Notes: a model not told the origin generated them from the sequence alone. A stretch of DNA of 33,958 bases from JBEGTT01 sp041179245 (GCA_041179245.1 JBEGTT010000051.1:1-33958), one strand, 5' to 3'. Positions 25,682 through 33,721 are shown, counted from the first letter of the stretch. Program-made: numbers and translations.

Positions 25682-26263
25682 CTACACACTTCTGGGATTT
25701 TCGAGAGGCTCACCTCGCTTGAGCTTCTCGAATAAAGCTGGATCACGCCAATCCTTAGTGACCGCCTCGGAAAAAATAACCTCATCCAAAGCAATCAGCC
25801 CCATTCTCGGATTACTCACATCGTCCCGAAAACATTGGGCGTACCCTGTTTCGGTTTCGTGCACGATCACGGAATGCAACTTCACATCAGCTTCACCATT
25901 GACCATTTGGGTCTGCGCCAACACGCGGTCCACTAAGGCAAAGAACAAACGGGAAAACTGTTCTGCACTAGGCGAAACAGGAATCACGATCCAGCGTTCA
26001 GAAAATTTCTGGCAGGACTGAATGTAGTCAGGATCATCGCTAGCCCACAGTGCGACAGCATGATCAAAAGCATCGATCAGATCCCGCACATGGCCTTTCA
26101 AGAGACCAAAGTCGTAAATCATCTGCCCGTTGTCGAAAGCCGTAGCCTCCAGCAATAGTTCAACTTTGTAGGAGTGCCCGTGTATCGAATGGGAACAACG
26201 ACGCGTGCTACAGCCTCGAACAATATGGGCGTTCTCGAATTTGAATAGTTTGCGAATCAGCAT
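25682..26263 (-). CDS. queD: 6-carboxytetrahydropterin synthase-type enzyme (QueD/PTPS family), long form
   Basis: This 193-aa T-fold enzyme is expected to turn dihydroneopterin triphosphate into 6-carboxytetrahydropterin for queuosine synthesis. Zinc ligands are visible as His13 (FENAH) and His28/His30 (SIHGH), and candidate nucleophile cysteines lie at 18 and 23. Other conserved parts are YDFGLLKGHVRDLIDAFDHA and the SPSAEQFSR...VIVHETETGYA stretch. It is ~70 residues longer than E. coli QueD (about 120 aa), as in a subgroup known from other proteobacteria. It diverges from a zinc-uptake operon, and a candidate Zur-type palindrome lies in the shared spacer. Confidence 0.85.
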   Translation of the reverse strand: MLIRKLFKFENAHIVRGCSTRRCSHSIHGHSYKVELLLEATAFDNGQMIYDFGLLKGHVRDLIDAFDHAVALWASDDPDYIQSCQKFSERWIVIPVSPSAEQFSRLFFALVDRVLAQTQMVNGEADVKLHSVIVHETETGYAQCFRDDVSNPRMGLIALDEVIFSEAVTKDWRDPALFEKLKRGEPLENPRSV

Positions 26264-26359
26264 AATTTGGGTTCTAGCTTCCTGGCCGGCTACAGTTTTA
26301 GTCGTTCCGATGTTATAACAACGCCTGCATTTCTGTCCGAACCACCTCTAATTACGTTG
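26264..26359. other. Divergent control region of queD and the zinc operon
   Basis: This 96-bp spacer between queD (minus) and the small Cys/His protein gene (plus) contains the palindrome at 26311-26320. The palindrome can supply a TATAAC -10 in each direction. The plus-strand frame is open from 26267, but it has no ribosome site there. Confidence 0.5.
26311..26320. promoter_or_regulatory. Candidate zinc-responsive (Zur-type) operator
   Basis: TGTTATAACA is a perfect 10-bp palindrome 39 bp upstream of the first gene of the zinc operon. It matches the ends of the proteobacterial Zur box (ATGTTATA...TATAACAT) with the middle shortened. It overlaps a plausible TATAAC -10 element, as expected for a repressor site. 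The shortened form is the main doubt. Confidence 0.5.
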
Positions 26360-26641
26360 ATGCTCCTTCGCCGCCTGATTCTTGTCGCGTTTCTGCTTGC
26401 CGCCCAACTGGTGGCAAGTGCGCATGCGCTTGAGCACATCGGTGGAAAATCGGATGGCCATTTCCCCGGTCAAACCTGTAGCGTTTGTTTAGTTGCTCAT
26501 GATTTAACGGCAGCACTGACGGCCAGCGTGCCGCCTTTGCCTCCGTTCCAAGCCAGCTTTGCGCTGGTTTCTGTTTCATCGACCGGTCGCGATACGCTGC
26601 CGGCACTCCTTCCTCACCAACGCGGCCCGCCCGCAGCCTGA
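26360..26641 (+). CDS. Small exported Cys/His protein, first gene of the zinc operon
   Basis: This 93-aa protein is from the ATG at 26360. Residues 1-23 form a signal peptide (LLRRLILVAFLLAAQLVASAHA). The mature part has HALEHIGGKSDGHFPG followed by CSVC and LVAHDL, giving several His and a CxxC pair that could bind zinc, then a Pro-rich tail. It resembles the small DUF2946-like Cys/His proteins seen near metal-uptake genes, but I cannot name a family with certainty. The ribosome site is weak. Its position before the outer-membrane protein and znuA suggests a periplasmic zinc-related job. Confidence 0.6.
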   Translation: MLLRRLILVAFLLAAQLVASAHALEHIGGKSDGHFPGQTCSVCLVAHDLTAALTASVPPLPPFQASFALVSVSSTGRDTLPALLPHQRGPPAA

Positions 26642-26663
26642 ATTCCCTAGCCCATGTTGTTTG

Positions 26664-26689
26664 ACCGCTTGGCCATTAGCCTAAGCGGT
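26664..26689 (+). other. Intercistronic hairpin before the outer-membrane protein gene
   Basis: ACCGCTT-GGC pairs with GCC-T-AAGCGGT (one bulged T) around a 5-base loop in the 77-bp gap, followed after a few bases by a short T-run. It could attenuate transcription or protect the downstream mRNA. Confidence 0.55.
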
Positions 26690-26718
26690 TCCTATGGTTT
26701 TTAAATTTAGGAGTTTTT

Positions 26719-28080
26719 ATGTTGCAACGCAATTTATGCGCAGCCGCTGTCATGCTGGCGTGCACGCCATTCATACCCATCGCGGAAGCTTCATCCAGCG
26801 ATGATCTGAAAGAAATACGCCAACAAATCGCAGCGATGAAAGCGCAGTACGAAACGCGAATTAGTTATTTGGAAAACAAGTTAGCCCAAGTAGAAGCCAA
26901 ACCATCCGTTACTGAGGTTGTACCCGTCGCTTTGCCAGAGGTGGTTCAAAGCAGCGGTTTTAACCCCGAAATTTCGCTGATTCTCGATGGTAAGTTTGGA
27001 AGCACTCAACGCGCCCCAGCGACCTATGCGATTCAAGGTTTTGTGCCCAATGGTGGCGAAATCAAGCCGCCGGGGCGAGGGTTTTCCCTTGGGGAAACGG
27101 AATTGGGATTTAGCGCCAATGTCGATCATCTGTTTCGCGCCAATGTCCGCTTATCCATTGCGGACGATGGCGGCACTGGTTCGATCAATACCGAAGAGGC
27201 GCACATCGAAACCTTGGGCTTAGGGGATGGGTTGAAGGTAAAAGCGGGTCGTTTCTTGTCTGGCATCGGTTATTTGAATGCCCAACATCCGCACGAATGG
27301 GATTTTGTCGATGCACCGCTGGCCTACAAAGTTTTCTGGGGTTCGCGTTTATCACAAGACGGGGTGCAGGCAAAATGGGTCGCACCGACTGATGTGTTTT
27401 TGGAATTGGGTAGCGAGGTGGCACATGGTGCTTCATTCCCCGGTGCGACGAATGAGCGCAGCACGCCGGCAAACGGCGCTTTGTTCGCGCATCTTGGAGG
27501 CGAGTGGAATGCCTCGAATGCTTGGCAAACCGGTTTGTCGTATGTTCGTTCCGATGCGCGAGGCAGAACCTATACGGATGGGGCTGGCACTGAAAATTCC
27601 TTTGACGGGGCAAGCCAAACTTGGATTGCCAACTTTGTCTGGAAATGGGCACCGAATGGAAATTCCTCGGTTCGTTCGTTCAAATTGCAAAGTGAGTTGT
27701 TTAGCCGCACTGAAGAGGGTGACATGATTTACGACACAAAAACAACGCCCGTGCAGGATAACTACCGCAGTCGACAAACTGGGGGTTATGCCCAAGCGGT
27801 GTATCAGTTCATGCCCAAGTGGCGCGTTGGTTATCGCTACGACTGGTTAGATAGTGGCAGTGTTGATTTGGGGCCGAATTTGTCGCCCAACAATTTTGCA
27901 GAGTTGGCGAGTTATCGACCCCGTCGCAATAGTGTGATGCTGGACTGGTCTCCGTCAGAATTCTCTCGTTTGCGTTTGCAATTGGCCCGCGATGAATCGC
28001 GAGGCGAGGGCTTAGGCGACAACCAATTCTTCCTCCAATACATCATGAGCATTGGTGCTCATGGCGCGCATAAGTTCTAA
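26719..28080 (+). CDS. Outer-membrane beta-barrel protein of a zinc operon
   Basis: This 453-aa exported protein has a signal peptide (about residues 1-25, ending in AEA), a short coiled coil (DLKEIRQQIAAMKAQYETRISYLENKLAQVE, about 29-60), then a beta-strand-rich region with alternating hydrophobic residues and many Trp/Tyr, ending in Phe. That is the usual signature of an outer-membrane barrel. It has no TonB box or plug domain, so it is a porin-like channel rather than a TonB receptor. AGGAG precedes the ATG. Proteins of this type are found next to znuA in other bacteria, so zinc passage across the outer membrane is a fair inference but is not shown. Confidence 0.8.
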   Translation: MLQRNLCAAAVMLACTPFIPIAEASSSDDLKEIRQQIAAMKAQYETRISYLENKLAQVEAKPSVTEVVPVALPEVVQSSGFNPEISLILDGKFGSTQRAPATYAIQGFVPNGGEIKPPGRGFSLGETELGFSANVDHLFRANVRLSIADDGGTGSINTEEAHIETLGLGDGLKVKAGRFLSGIGYLNAQHPHEWDFVDAPLAYKVFWGSRLSQDGVQAKWVAPTDVFLELGSEVAHGASFPGATNERSTPANGALFAHLGGEWNASNAWQTGLSYVRSDARGRTYTDGAGTENSFDGASQTWIANFVWKWAPNGNSSVRSFKLQSELFSRTEEGDMIYDTKTTPVQDNYRSRQTGGYAQAVYQFMPKWRVGYRYDWLDSGSVDLGPNLSPNNFAELASYRPRRNSVMLDWSPSEFSRLRLQLARDESRGEGLGDNQFFLQYIMSIGAHGAHKF

Positions 28081-28090
28081 GGGGCGAGTG

Positions 28091-28999
28091 ATGAAAATAC
28101 AGAAACTGGTTTGTGGGTGGGTACTTGCTTTGGCTATGTTCCCTGCCATCGCTGCGTTGAATGTTTTTGCCACGGTTCCCGAATGGGGCGCGTTAGCCCA
28201 AGCGGTTGGCGGCAAAAATGTCTCGGTATTTACGGCGACCACGGCTTTGCAAGACCCGCACCGGATCGAAGCGAAACCGTCCTTGATTGCTCGTGCGCGC
28301 AAAGCCCAGTTGGTGGTTGCGACGGGGGCTGAGTTGGAAATTGGCTGGTTACCGATGGTGCAACGCGAATCGGGAAATGCGGCCATTCAAAGTGGCCAGC
28401 CCGGTTATTTTGAAGCGGCTAGTTTTGTCAAAAAGCTCGAAGTGCCTGCGCGTTTGGATCGGGCCGATGGTGATGTCCACGCCCAAGGGAATCCGCACAT
28501 CCAGCTTGACCCGCGTTTGGTGTTGAAAGTGGCAGAGCCACTGGCGAAACGCATGGCAGAACTTGATCCTTCATCCGCAGCGGAATATCAGCAAAGTTTT
28601 GATGATTTTGCCAAGCGATGGAAGGCCGCAATGGCCGATTGGGAAAAGCGGGCGGCACCGTTGCGCGGTGCGCCCGTATTGGTGCAGCACAAGTCGTTCA
28701 CCTATTTGCTGGATTGGTTAGGCATGCGCGAAGTGGGAACGTTGGAACCAAAACCGGGAGTGGAGCCGACATCGGGGCAATTAGCCGAGATTGTGGCACG
28801 GCAAAAACTGACCCCTGCGAAAATGATTTTACGCCCGGGGTATCAGTACGACGCAACCGCCCGCTGGGTTGGTGATCACACCGGCTTAGCCGTGGTGACG
28901 CTGGCCTTTACCGTCGGCGGCACACCAGAGGCCAACGATTTATTTGGTTTGTTCGATGACACGATTAACCGCCTGTTAAAAGGCCAGGAAGGTCGCTAA
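28091..28999 (+). CDS. znuA: Zinc ABC transporter, periplasmic binding protein
   Basis: This 302-aa cluster A-I solute-binding protein has a signal peptide (residues 1-21, ending in IAA). Likely metal ligands are His57 (DPHRIEAKPS), His136 (GNPHIQLDP) and His200 (VQHKSFTYLLDWLG). The His-rich loop common in ZnuA is almost absent (only DGDVHAQGNPH). The ATG at 28091 with an AGGGG site is preferred; the frame is open to 28052. Its stop overlaps the znuC start (TAATG). Manganese is an alternative metal for the family, but the neighbours favour zinc. Confidence 0.92.
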   Translation: MKIQKLVCGWVLALAMFPAIAALNVFATVPEWGALAQAVGGKNVSVFTATTALQDPHRIEAKPSLIARARKAQLVVATGAELEIGWLPMVQRESGNAAIQSGQPGYFEAASFVKKLEVPARLDRADGDVHAQGNPHIQLDPRLVLKVAEPLAKRMAELDPSSAAEYQQSFDDFAKRWKAAMADWEKRAAPLRGAPVLVQHKSFTYLLDWLGMREVGTLEPKPGVEPTSGQLAEIVARQKLTPAKMILRPGYQYDATARWVGDHTGLAVVTLAFTVGGTPEANDLFGLFDDTINRLLKGQEGR

Positions 29000-29607
29000 T
29001 GAACTCGGTATTGCTCCGTTTAGACAATCTAAAAACAGGCTGGGCGACGCCGATGGTAGGCCCCGTGTCGCTGCAAGTGAAGCGAGGGGAAGTCGTTGGC
29101 TTGTGTGGCCCCAATGGCATCGGCAAAAGCACCGTCTTAGCCGCCATTTCCGGATCGGCCACCGTGTTCTCCGGAGGAATATGGCGCGCGCCAGATTGTA
29201 AAGTCACGCTGCAAACACAGCAGCAACCGTCGTTGCAAGGCTTGCCCCTGAATGGGCATGAGTTACTGGCCCTGACAGGAGCGTCACCCGCTGGTCTGCC
29301 TCATTGGCTAACGGACAAACTGACTCACCGAGTAGACACCCTTTCCGGCGGACAACGGCAATATTTGGTTTTATGGGCCGTCTTGAATAGCGATGCCGAC
29401 CTGATTTTGCTCGACGAACCCAGCAATAATTTAGATGTCGCGGGGAGCCAGCATTTAGCCACCGCAATTCGGGCGCGGGCGCAGCGAGCAAAAAATCGGG
29501 GGGCCGGGGTTTTGCTGGTCAGCCATGAGGCTGAGTTGTTAGCGGTTGCGTGTGACCGGTGTGTTGAATTAGGCGAATCCAAAATTGAAGGGCAACAGCA
29601 TGCTTAA
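28999..29607 (+). CDS. znuC: Zinc ABC transporter, ATP-binding protein
   Basis: This 202-aa ABC ATPase has Walker A GPNGIGKST, signature LSGGQRQ, Walker B LILLDEPSNNLD and the switch His in LVSHE. It is shorter than E. coli ZnuC (about 250 aa) and lacks its C-terminal extension. It starts one base inside the znuA stop and overlaps znuB by 8 bp, so znuA, znuC and znuB form one coupled unit. Confidence 0.92.
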   Translation: MNSVLLRLDNLKTGWATPMVGPVSLQVKRGEVVGLCGPNGIGKSTVLAAISGSATVFSGGIWRAPDCKVTLQTQQQPSLQGLPLNGHELLALTGASPAGLPHWLTDKLTHRVDTLSGGQRQYLVLWAVLNSDADLILLDEPSNNLDVAGSQHLATAIRARAQRAKNRGAGVLLVSHEAELLAVACDRCVELGESKIEGQQHA

Positions 29608-30475
29608 TTTTCTTGTGCCTGACGTTCAGGATTTGGGGCTGAATTTAGATCTATTCGGCCCGGCGCTCCTGACCGGGCTGGGTTTCGCTTTGTATCTCCC
29701 GGTTCTGGGGTGTTACCTACGTTTGCGTGACGAAATCTTAGCCTCCTTAGCTTACGCGCAGGTTGGTGCAGCAGGTGCTTTGGGCGCAATGGCACTTGGG
29801 GCGTCACTCAACACGGGGGGGCTGCTTGCCGCTCTCGGTGTCGCTAGCGCCAAGCACCGCCTAGTAGATGTAGCGGATGCTCGCCCCTCGGTACGCTCAT
29901 CGGCTCGCAGCAGCACCTTATATGCCGTTATTCTTGTTATCGCTTGGGGCATTGGTATTTTGCTCACGAGCAATTTCCCCCTCGCCGAGCGACTAGGCCA
30001 CGCCTTGTTTGACGGGCAGCTGCTGTTGAGTGGCGGTGAGCAACCCCTCTTAACTCTACTTGGCAGCCTAGTTGGATTGATCGTACTAAGCAGGCTCTCA
30101 AAACGATTGCTGCTGGCCCAACTGTTCCCGGATATCTGGCGCTTACGCTCACCCCGCTGGCAATGGCTGCATCTGGGTTTTGACTTACTGGCCGCAATCA
30201 GTATCGCCATTGCCACCATGTGCTTAGGCGTGATGGCCACCTTCTCCCTGCTGCTGGTTTTACCTTGGATGGCGTTTGTACACCGCAGCAACTGGCGACA
30301 TGCTTGCCGTTGGGCAATGACCACGTCCGTCTTGGGTTACCTACTCGCTTTTGGCTTGTCCTTGGCTTGGGATCAACCTTTTGGCCCCGTGCTGGCGCTT
30401 TGCTTGGTCAGCTTAGCCGCCGTTACTGCCCAACTAAAGCCCGCAACTGTGAGTCTTCCACCGCGATGTGGCTGA
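29600..30475 (+). CDS. znuB: Zinc ABC transporter, membrane permease
   Basis: This 291-aa ABC-3 family permease has about eight hydrophobic helices (such as PALLTGLGFALYLPVLGCYL and LLAAISIAIATMCLGVMATFSLLLVLPWMAF) and the family motifs LRLRDEILASLAYAQVGAAGA near the N-terminus. The ATG at 29600 is chosen over an upstream TTG. Its last ~17 codons (from 30423) overlap the end of the convergent GAF/HD-GYP gene by 53 bp. The tail AQLKPATVSLPPRCG is not family-like and probably reflects that overlap. Confidence 0.9.
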   Translation: MLNFLVPDVQDLGLNLDLFGPALLTGLGFALYLPVLGCYLRLRDEILASLAYAQVGAAGALGAMALGASLNTGGLLAALGVASAKHRLVDVADARPSVRSSARSSTLYAVILVIAWGIGILLTSNFPLAERLGHALFDGQLLLSGGEQPLLTLLGSLVGLIVLSRLSKRLLLAQLFPDIWRLRSPRWQWLHLGFDLLAAISIAIATMCLGVMATFSLLLVLPWMAFVHRSNWRHACRWAMTTSVLGYLLAFGLSLAWDQPFGPVLALCLVSLAAVTAQLKPATVSLPPRCG

Positions 30476-31961
30476 TCAGCCAATCCTTGAGATACACCAA
30501 CACATCAAAAGGAACGGCTACCGGGTTTTCATGCAATTCCCGGTAAAACTCTTCAAGTTTCTTTTCAAAAACTTCGTGCTGGTGAAGCTGCTCAGGCAAA
30601 CGTCCGTACCCAAAACGCTTCATCATGAGCTCTTCTGCACGGAAATGTACCTTCGCGTAATGATCTAGCGCTTTTAATACCCGCGCGACCTGGCGAATTC
30701 CACGCTTGTTTTTGACCGTATTAAATAAGTCATTAGTCAGATCAAACAAATAGCGGTGGTGCTCATCAATCACATCGATGCCAACCGTCAAAGAACCATC
30801 CCATGATACCCAGCCCTCTTCACGCGGTGGCAGTTCGGGCAGTTCCAGAATCTCGTTAGGATTGATGATGTCGTCCCGATACAACTCTCGAATCCGTAAA
30901 ATTTCTGGCAATGCCAGATCAAAAGCCTTAACGATTGCGGGGTCAAATTTCAGACCGGATTGCGAATGAATCCAATCCACGGCTTCAGTAACCGGCCAAG
31001 GCTCTTTATAGGGCCGAGTGGACGTTAGGGCATCAAACACATCCGCAATCGAACAGACGCGCCCCAACAGTGGGATTTGTTCCCCCTTTAAGCCACGCGG
31101 ATAACCTGAGCCATCCCAATTTTCATGGTGAGAACCGGCAATTTCGCGCGCACTCACGATCAGGGGATCATTGCCCTGCAGTAAATGCTCACCAATTTCA
31201 GCGTGCTGTTGCATCAACGCAAACTCTTCTTGGTCCAAGCGCCCCGGCTTTAGCAAAATAGCATCGGGAATGCCGATTTTGCCTACATCGTGCATCGGCG
31301 CGGTGATGTAAATCGTCTCGCGCTCCTCCAGCGGCAAACCCAAGGCTTTGGCAATGCAATGCGCAAAATTGGTCATCCGCACGACATGCAAACCGGTATC
31401 GTTATCGCGATACTCGGAAGCCGCACCCAAGCGTCGAATCGCATCCGAGCGAGCGTCTTCCAGCTCAATTTCTCGAACCCGCAGCATTTCATTCACCAAG
31501 GAACGCGACACCAAGCTAGTTAAGGCTTTGGACAAATCGTACATAAACTCGGTTTCAATGGCGGTTGGCTGCCATGCTGAGTCAATGTACAAAAAGGCAA
31601 CCCCAATCGTCCGCCCAGCATCAATCAAGGGCAGTGCGAAACACGCTTGCGACACATATTCACCCAGTGGCACGCGCTGCACGACGGCAACCGTGGCAGG
31701 CAAATCCCCCACCAAAAAACCTTGCCAAGGATCATCTAGGTCCCAAATAGGCTTTAAGCCGAATTGGGCAACCTGAAGACAGGTCTTGCGAGGAGAGACG
31801 AGGTATAGCTGAGCTTTGGGTAGAATGTGGATATCATCAAGATTGCCCAGCAGCCCCAACAACCGTTCCAGCAACGAGTCCAAGTCACCGGTAGCATCTC
31901 CGACCATTGTCAGCTCAAACAACAATTTGCTGACCTCAAGAATTTCCTGTCGCTTATCCAT
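30423..31961 (-). CDS. GAF - HD-GYP - hemerythrin fusion, probable c-di-GMP phosphodiesterase
   Basis: This 512-aa cytoplasmic protein is from the ATG at 31961 (GAGG upstream). Residues ~25-155 form a GAF-like sensor domain. Residues ~170-350 are a complete HD-GYP domain (His192, HD at 224-225 in HDVGKIGIPD, HH at 278-279, GYP at 286-288, DVFDALTSTRPYK), predicted to hydrolyse cyclic di-GMP. Residues ~385-505 form a bacteriohemerythrin domain with His401/402, His439-xxx-Glu443 and His498...Asp503. The HxxxH pair is altered: Gln458 replaces the first His, although His460 and His462 are near. The protein should link oxygen, iron or redox state to c-di-GMP level. It lies 27 bp after trmB and may be co-transcribed. 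Confidence 0.88.
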   Translation of the reverse strand: MDKRQEILEVSKLLFELTMVGDATGDLDSLLERLLGLLGNLDDIHILPKAQLYLVSPRKTCLQVAQFGLKPIWDLDDPWQGFLVGDLPATVAVVQRVPLGEYVSQACFALPLIDAGRTIGVAFLYIDSAWQPTAIETEFMYDLSKALTSLVSRSLVNEMLRVREIELEDARSDAIRRLGAASEYRDNDTGLHVVRMTNFAHCIAKALGLPLEERETIYITAPMHDVGKIGIPDAILLKPGRLDQEEFALMQQHAEIGEHLLQGNDPLIVSAREIAGSHHENWDGSGYPRGLKGEQIPLLGRVCSIADVFDALTSTRPYKEPWPVTEAVDWIHSQSGLKFDPAIVKAFDLALPEILRIRELYRDDIINPNEILELPELPPREEGWVSWDGSLTVGIDVIDEHHRYLFDLTNDLFNTVKNKRGIRQVARVLKALDHYAKVHFRAEELMMKRFGYGRLPEQLHQHEVFEKKLEEFYRELHENPVAVPFDVLVYLKDWLISHIAVEDSQLRALVGQ

Positions 31962-31988
31962 CACTTAACCTCGTTATTTTTAGATGAG

Positions 31989-32690
31989 CTAACGTCGCTT
32001 AAATACCAAATCCCAAACCCCGTGCCCCAATTTCAGGCCACGGTTCTCAAATTTCGTCAGAGGTCGATAATCCGGTCGAGGCGCATAACCCTCAGCGGTG
32101 TTTTGTAGTCGCCGTTCGGCGCTCAATACTTCCAGCATTTGTACCGCGTAATCTTCCCAGTCGGTCGCGCAATGAAAATAGCCGCCTGGCTTCAACCGTT
32201 TCGCCAATTCTGCAACAAATGGGCTTTGCAACAAACGTCGCTTGTTATGGCGTTTCTTGTGCCAAGGGTCAGGGAAAAAGACGTGAATCCCATCCAACAC
32301 ACCTTCCGGCAACATGTCGCGCACTACCTCAACCGCGTCATGCTGGCAAATCCGTAAATTGGGAATACCCCGTTCGCTAATCAATTTACAAAGATTGCCG
32401 ACACCGGGCGTGTGCACTTCCAACCCCAGGTAATCATTTTGTGGATTGGCCGCAGCAATCGCCGCCGTCGTTTCTCCCATGCCACAGCCGATTTCTAAAA
32501 TCTTCGGTGCTTGCCGCCCAAACGCCTCAACCAAATCAAGTGGCTCCGTACGATACGGAACACCCACCTTAGGCATCATCTCTGCATGAAATCGAGCCTG
32601 CGCTGCCGACAAATGTCCTTGGCGAAGGACAAAACTGCGGATGTGTCCGTACAGCGGATTTTGTTCTTGCTGATCGCGCTCTTCGCTCAT
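31989..32690 (-). CDS. trmB: tRNA (guanine-46-N7)-methyltransferase
   Basis: This 233-aa SAM-dependent enzyme makes m7G46 in tRNA. It has the SAM-binding LEIGCGMGETT, GLEVHTPGV, the HVFFPDPWHKKRHNKRRL signature that identifies TrmB, and the C-terminal TKFENRG substrate-binding segment. Its ATG overlaps the thiG stop by 4 bp, so it is translated as part of the thiS-thiG unit despite an unrelated function, an arrangement seen in other betaproteobacteria. Confidence 0.96.
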   Translation of the reverse strand: MSEERDQQEQNPLYGHIRSFVLRQGHLSAAQARFHAEMMPKVGVPYRTEPLDLVEAFGRQAPKILEIGCGMGETTAAIAAANPQNDYLGLEVHTPGVGNLCKLISERGIPNLRICQHDAVEVVRDMLPEGVLDGIHVFFPDPWHKKRHNKRRLLQSPFVAELAKRLKPGGYFHCATDWEDYAVQMLEVLSAERRLQNTAEGYAPRPDYRPLTKFENRGLKLGHGVWDLVFKRR

Positions 32691-33469
32691 TTGCCAATCA
32701 GTCCTTGGGTAGGAGACGAAGGATCAGCGGAATACAGCTTGCGCGGCATGCGCCCCGCCAAAAATGCTTCGCGGCCTGCCTGCACCGCCTTGTTCATCGC
32801 TGAAGCCATCAAGACGGGGTCGTTAGCATGCGCAATGGCGGTGTTCATCAACACCCCATCACAGCCCAGCTCCATCGCAATGGCTGCATCAGAAGCTGTG
32901 CCAACCCCAGCATCGACTAATACGGGCACCTTGGCATTATCAATAATCAGGCGCAAATTCCATGGATTCAAGATTCCCATCCCCGAACCAATCAACGAGG
33001 CCAGCGGCATGATCGCCACACAGCCAATCTCTTCAAGCATCTTGGCCTGAATCGGATCATCGGCGCAGTAGACCATGACATCGAAGCCATCTTTGACCAG
33101 CGTTTCTGCCGCTTTAAGGGTTTCCGGCATATTCGGGAACAAGTTGGTTGGATCACCCAAGACTTCCAACTTGCATAACGGATGTCCATCCAATAGCTCA
33201 CGGGCCAAGCGTAACGTTCGTACCGCGTCATCAGCGGTATAGCAGCCAGCCGTATTCGGCAAAATGGTAAATTGTGATGGCGGCAAAGCGTCCAGCAAAT
33301 TGGGCTGCGAGGGATCTTGGCCAATGTTCATCCGGCGAATCGCCACCGTCACGATTTCGGCACCGGACGCATCAATAGCCGCCCGGGTTTCGGCAAAATC
33401 TTTATATTTCCCAGTCCCTACCAGCAGGCGGGATCGGTAGGCTTTTCCGGCAATGGTGAGTTGGTCCAT
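32687..33469 (-). CDS. thiG: Thiazole synthase
   Basis: This 260-aa TIM-barrel enzyme builds the thiazole ring of thiamine from deoxyxylulose phosphate, dehydroglycine and ThiS-thiocarboxylate. Motifs are SRLLVGTGKYKDF, VTVAIRRMN, LPNTAGCYTADDAVRTLRLARE, KLEVLGD (catalytic Lys) and PVLVDAGVGTASDAAIAMELGCDGVLMNTAIA. The ATG at 33469 with an AGGAAAG site is preferred; the frame is open to 33490. Confidence 0.96.
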   Translation of the reverse strand: MDQLTIAGKAYRSRLLVGTGKYKDFAETRAAIDASGAEIVTVAIRRMNIGQDPSQPNLLDALPPSQFTILPNTAGCYTADDAVRTLRLARELLDGHPLCKLEVLGDPTNLFPNMPETLKAAETLVKDGFDVMVYCADDPIQAKMLEEIGCVAIMPLASLIGSGMGILNPWNLRLIIDNAKVPVLVDAGVGTASDAAIAMELGCDGVLMNTAIAHANDPVLMASAMNKAVQAGREAFLAGRMPRKLYSADPSSPTQGLIGK

Positions 33470-33514
33470 GTTCTTTCCTGATTTCTTCACAAATTTCTCT
33501 ACGGTTTTGCCAAA

Positions 33515-33721
33515 CTACCCGCCGCCAACGGCGACCACAATTTCCAAGGCATCCCCATTTTCAAGGGCCGTCGCCGCATGCAGCCCTTTAGGCACAATGT
33601 CACCATTCCGCTCAACCGCCATACGCTTCCCGGTATAACCCAGCGTTTCCACCAAATCAGCCACGCTCATCGGTGCTGGAAATTGGCGGGACACCCCATT
33701 TAATTTGATCATCAGCGTCAC
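33515..33721 (-). CDS. thiS: Sulfur carrier protein ThiS
   Basis: This 68-aa ubiquitin-fold sulfur carrier ends in VAVGGG, and its terminal Gly-Gly is adenylated and thiocarboxylated before sulfur goes to ThiG. The GTG at 33721 has AGGAGG nine bases upstream and overlaps the stop of the preceding gene (GTGA), so it is preferred over the ATG at 33712, which has no ribosome site. thiG follows after 45 bp. Confidence 0.92.
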   Translation of the reverse strand: MTLMIKLNGVSRQFPAPMSVADLVETLGYTGKRMAVERNGDIVPKGLHAATALENGDALEIVVAVGGG

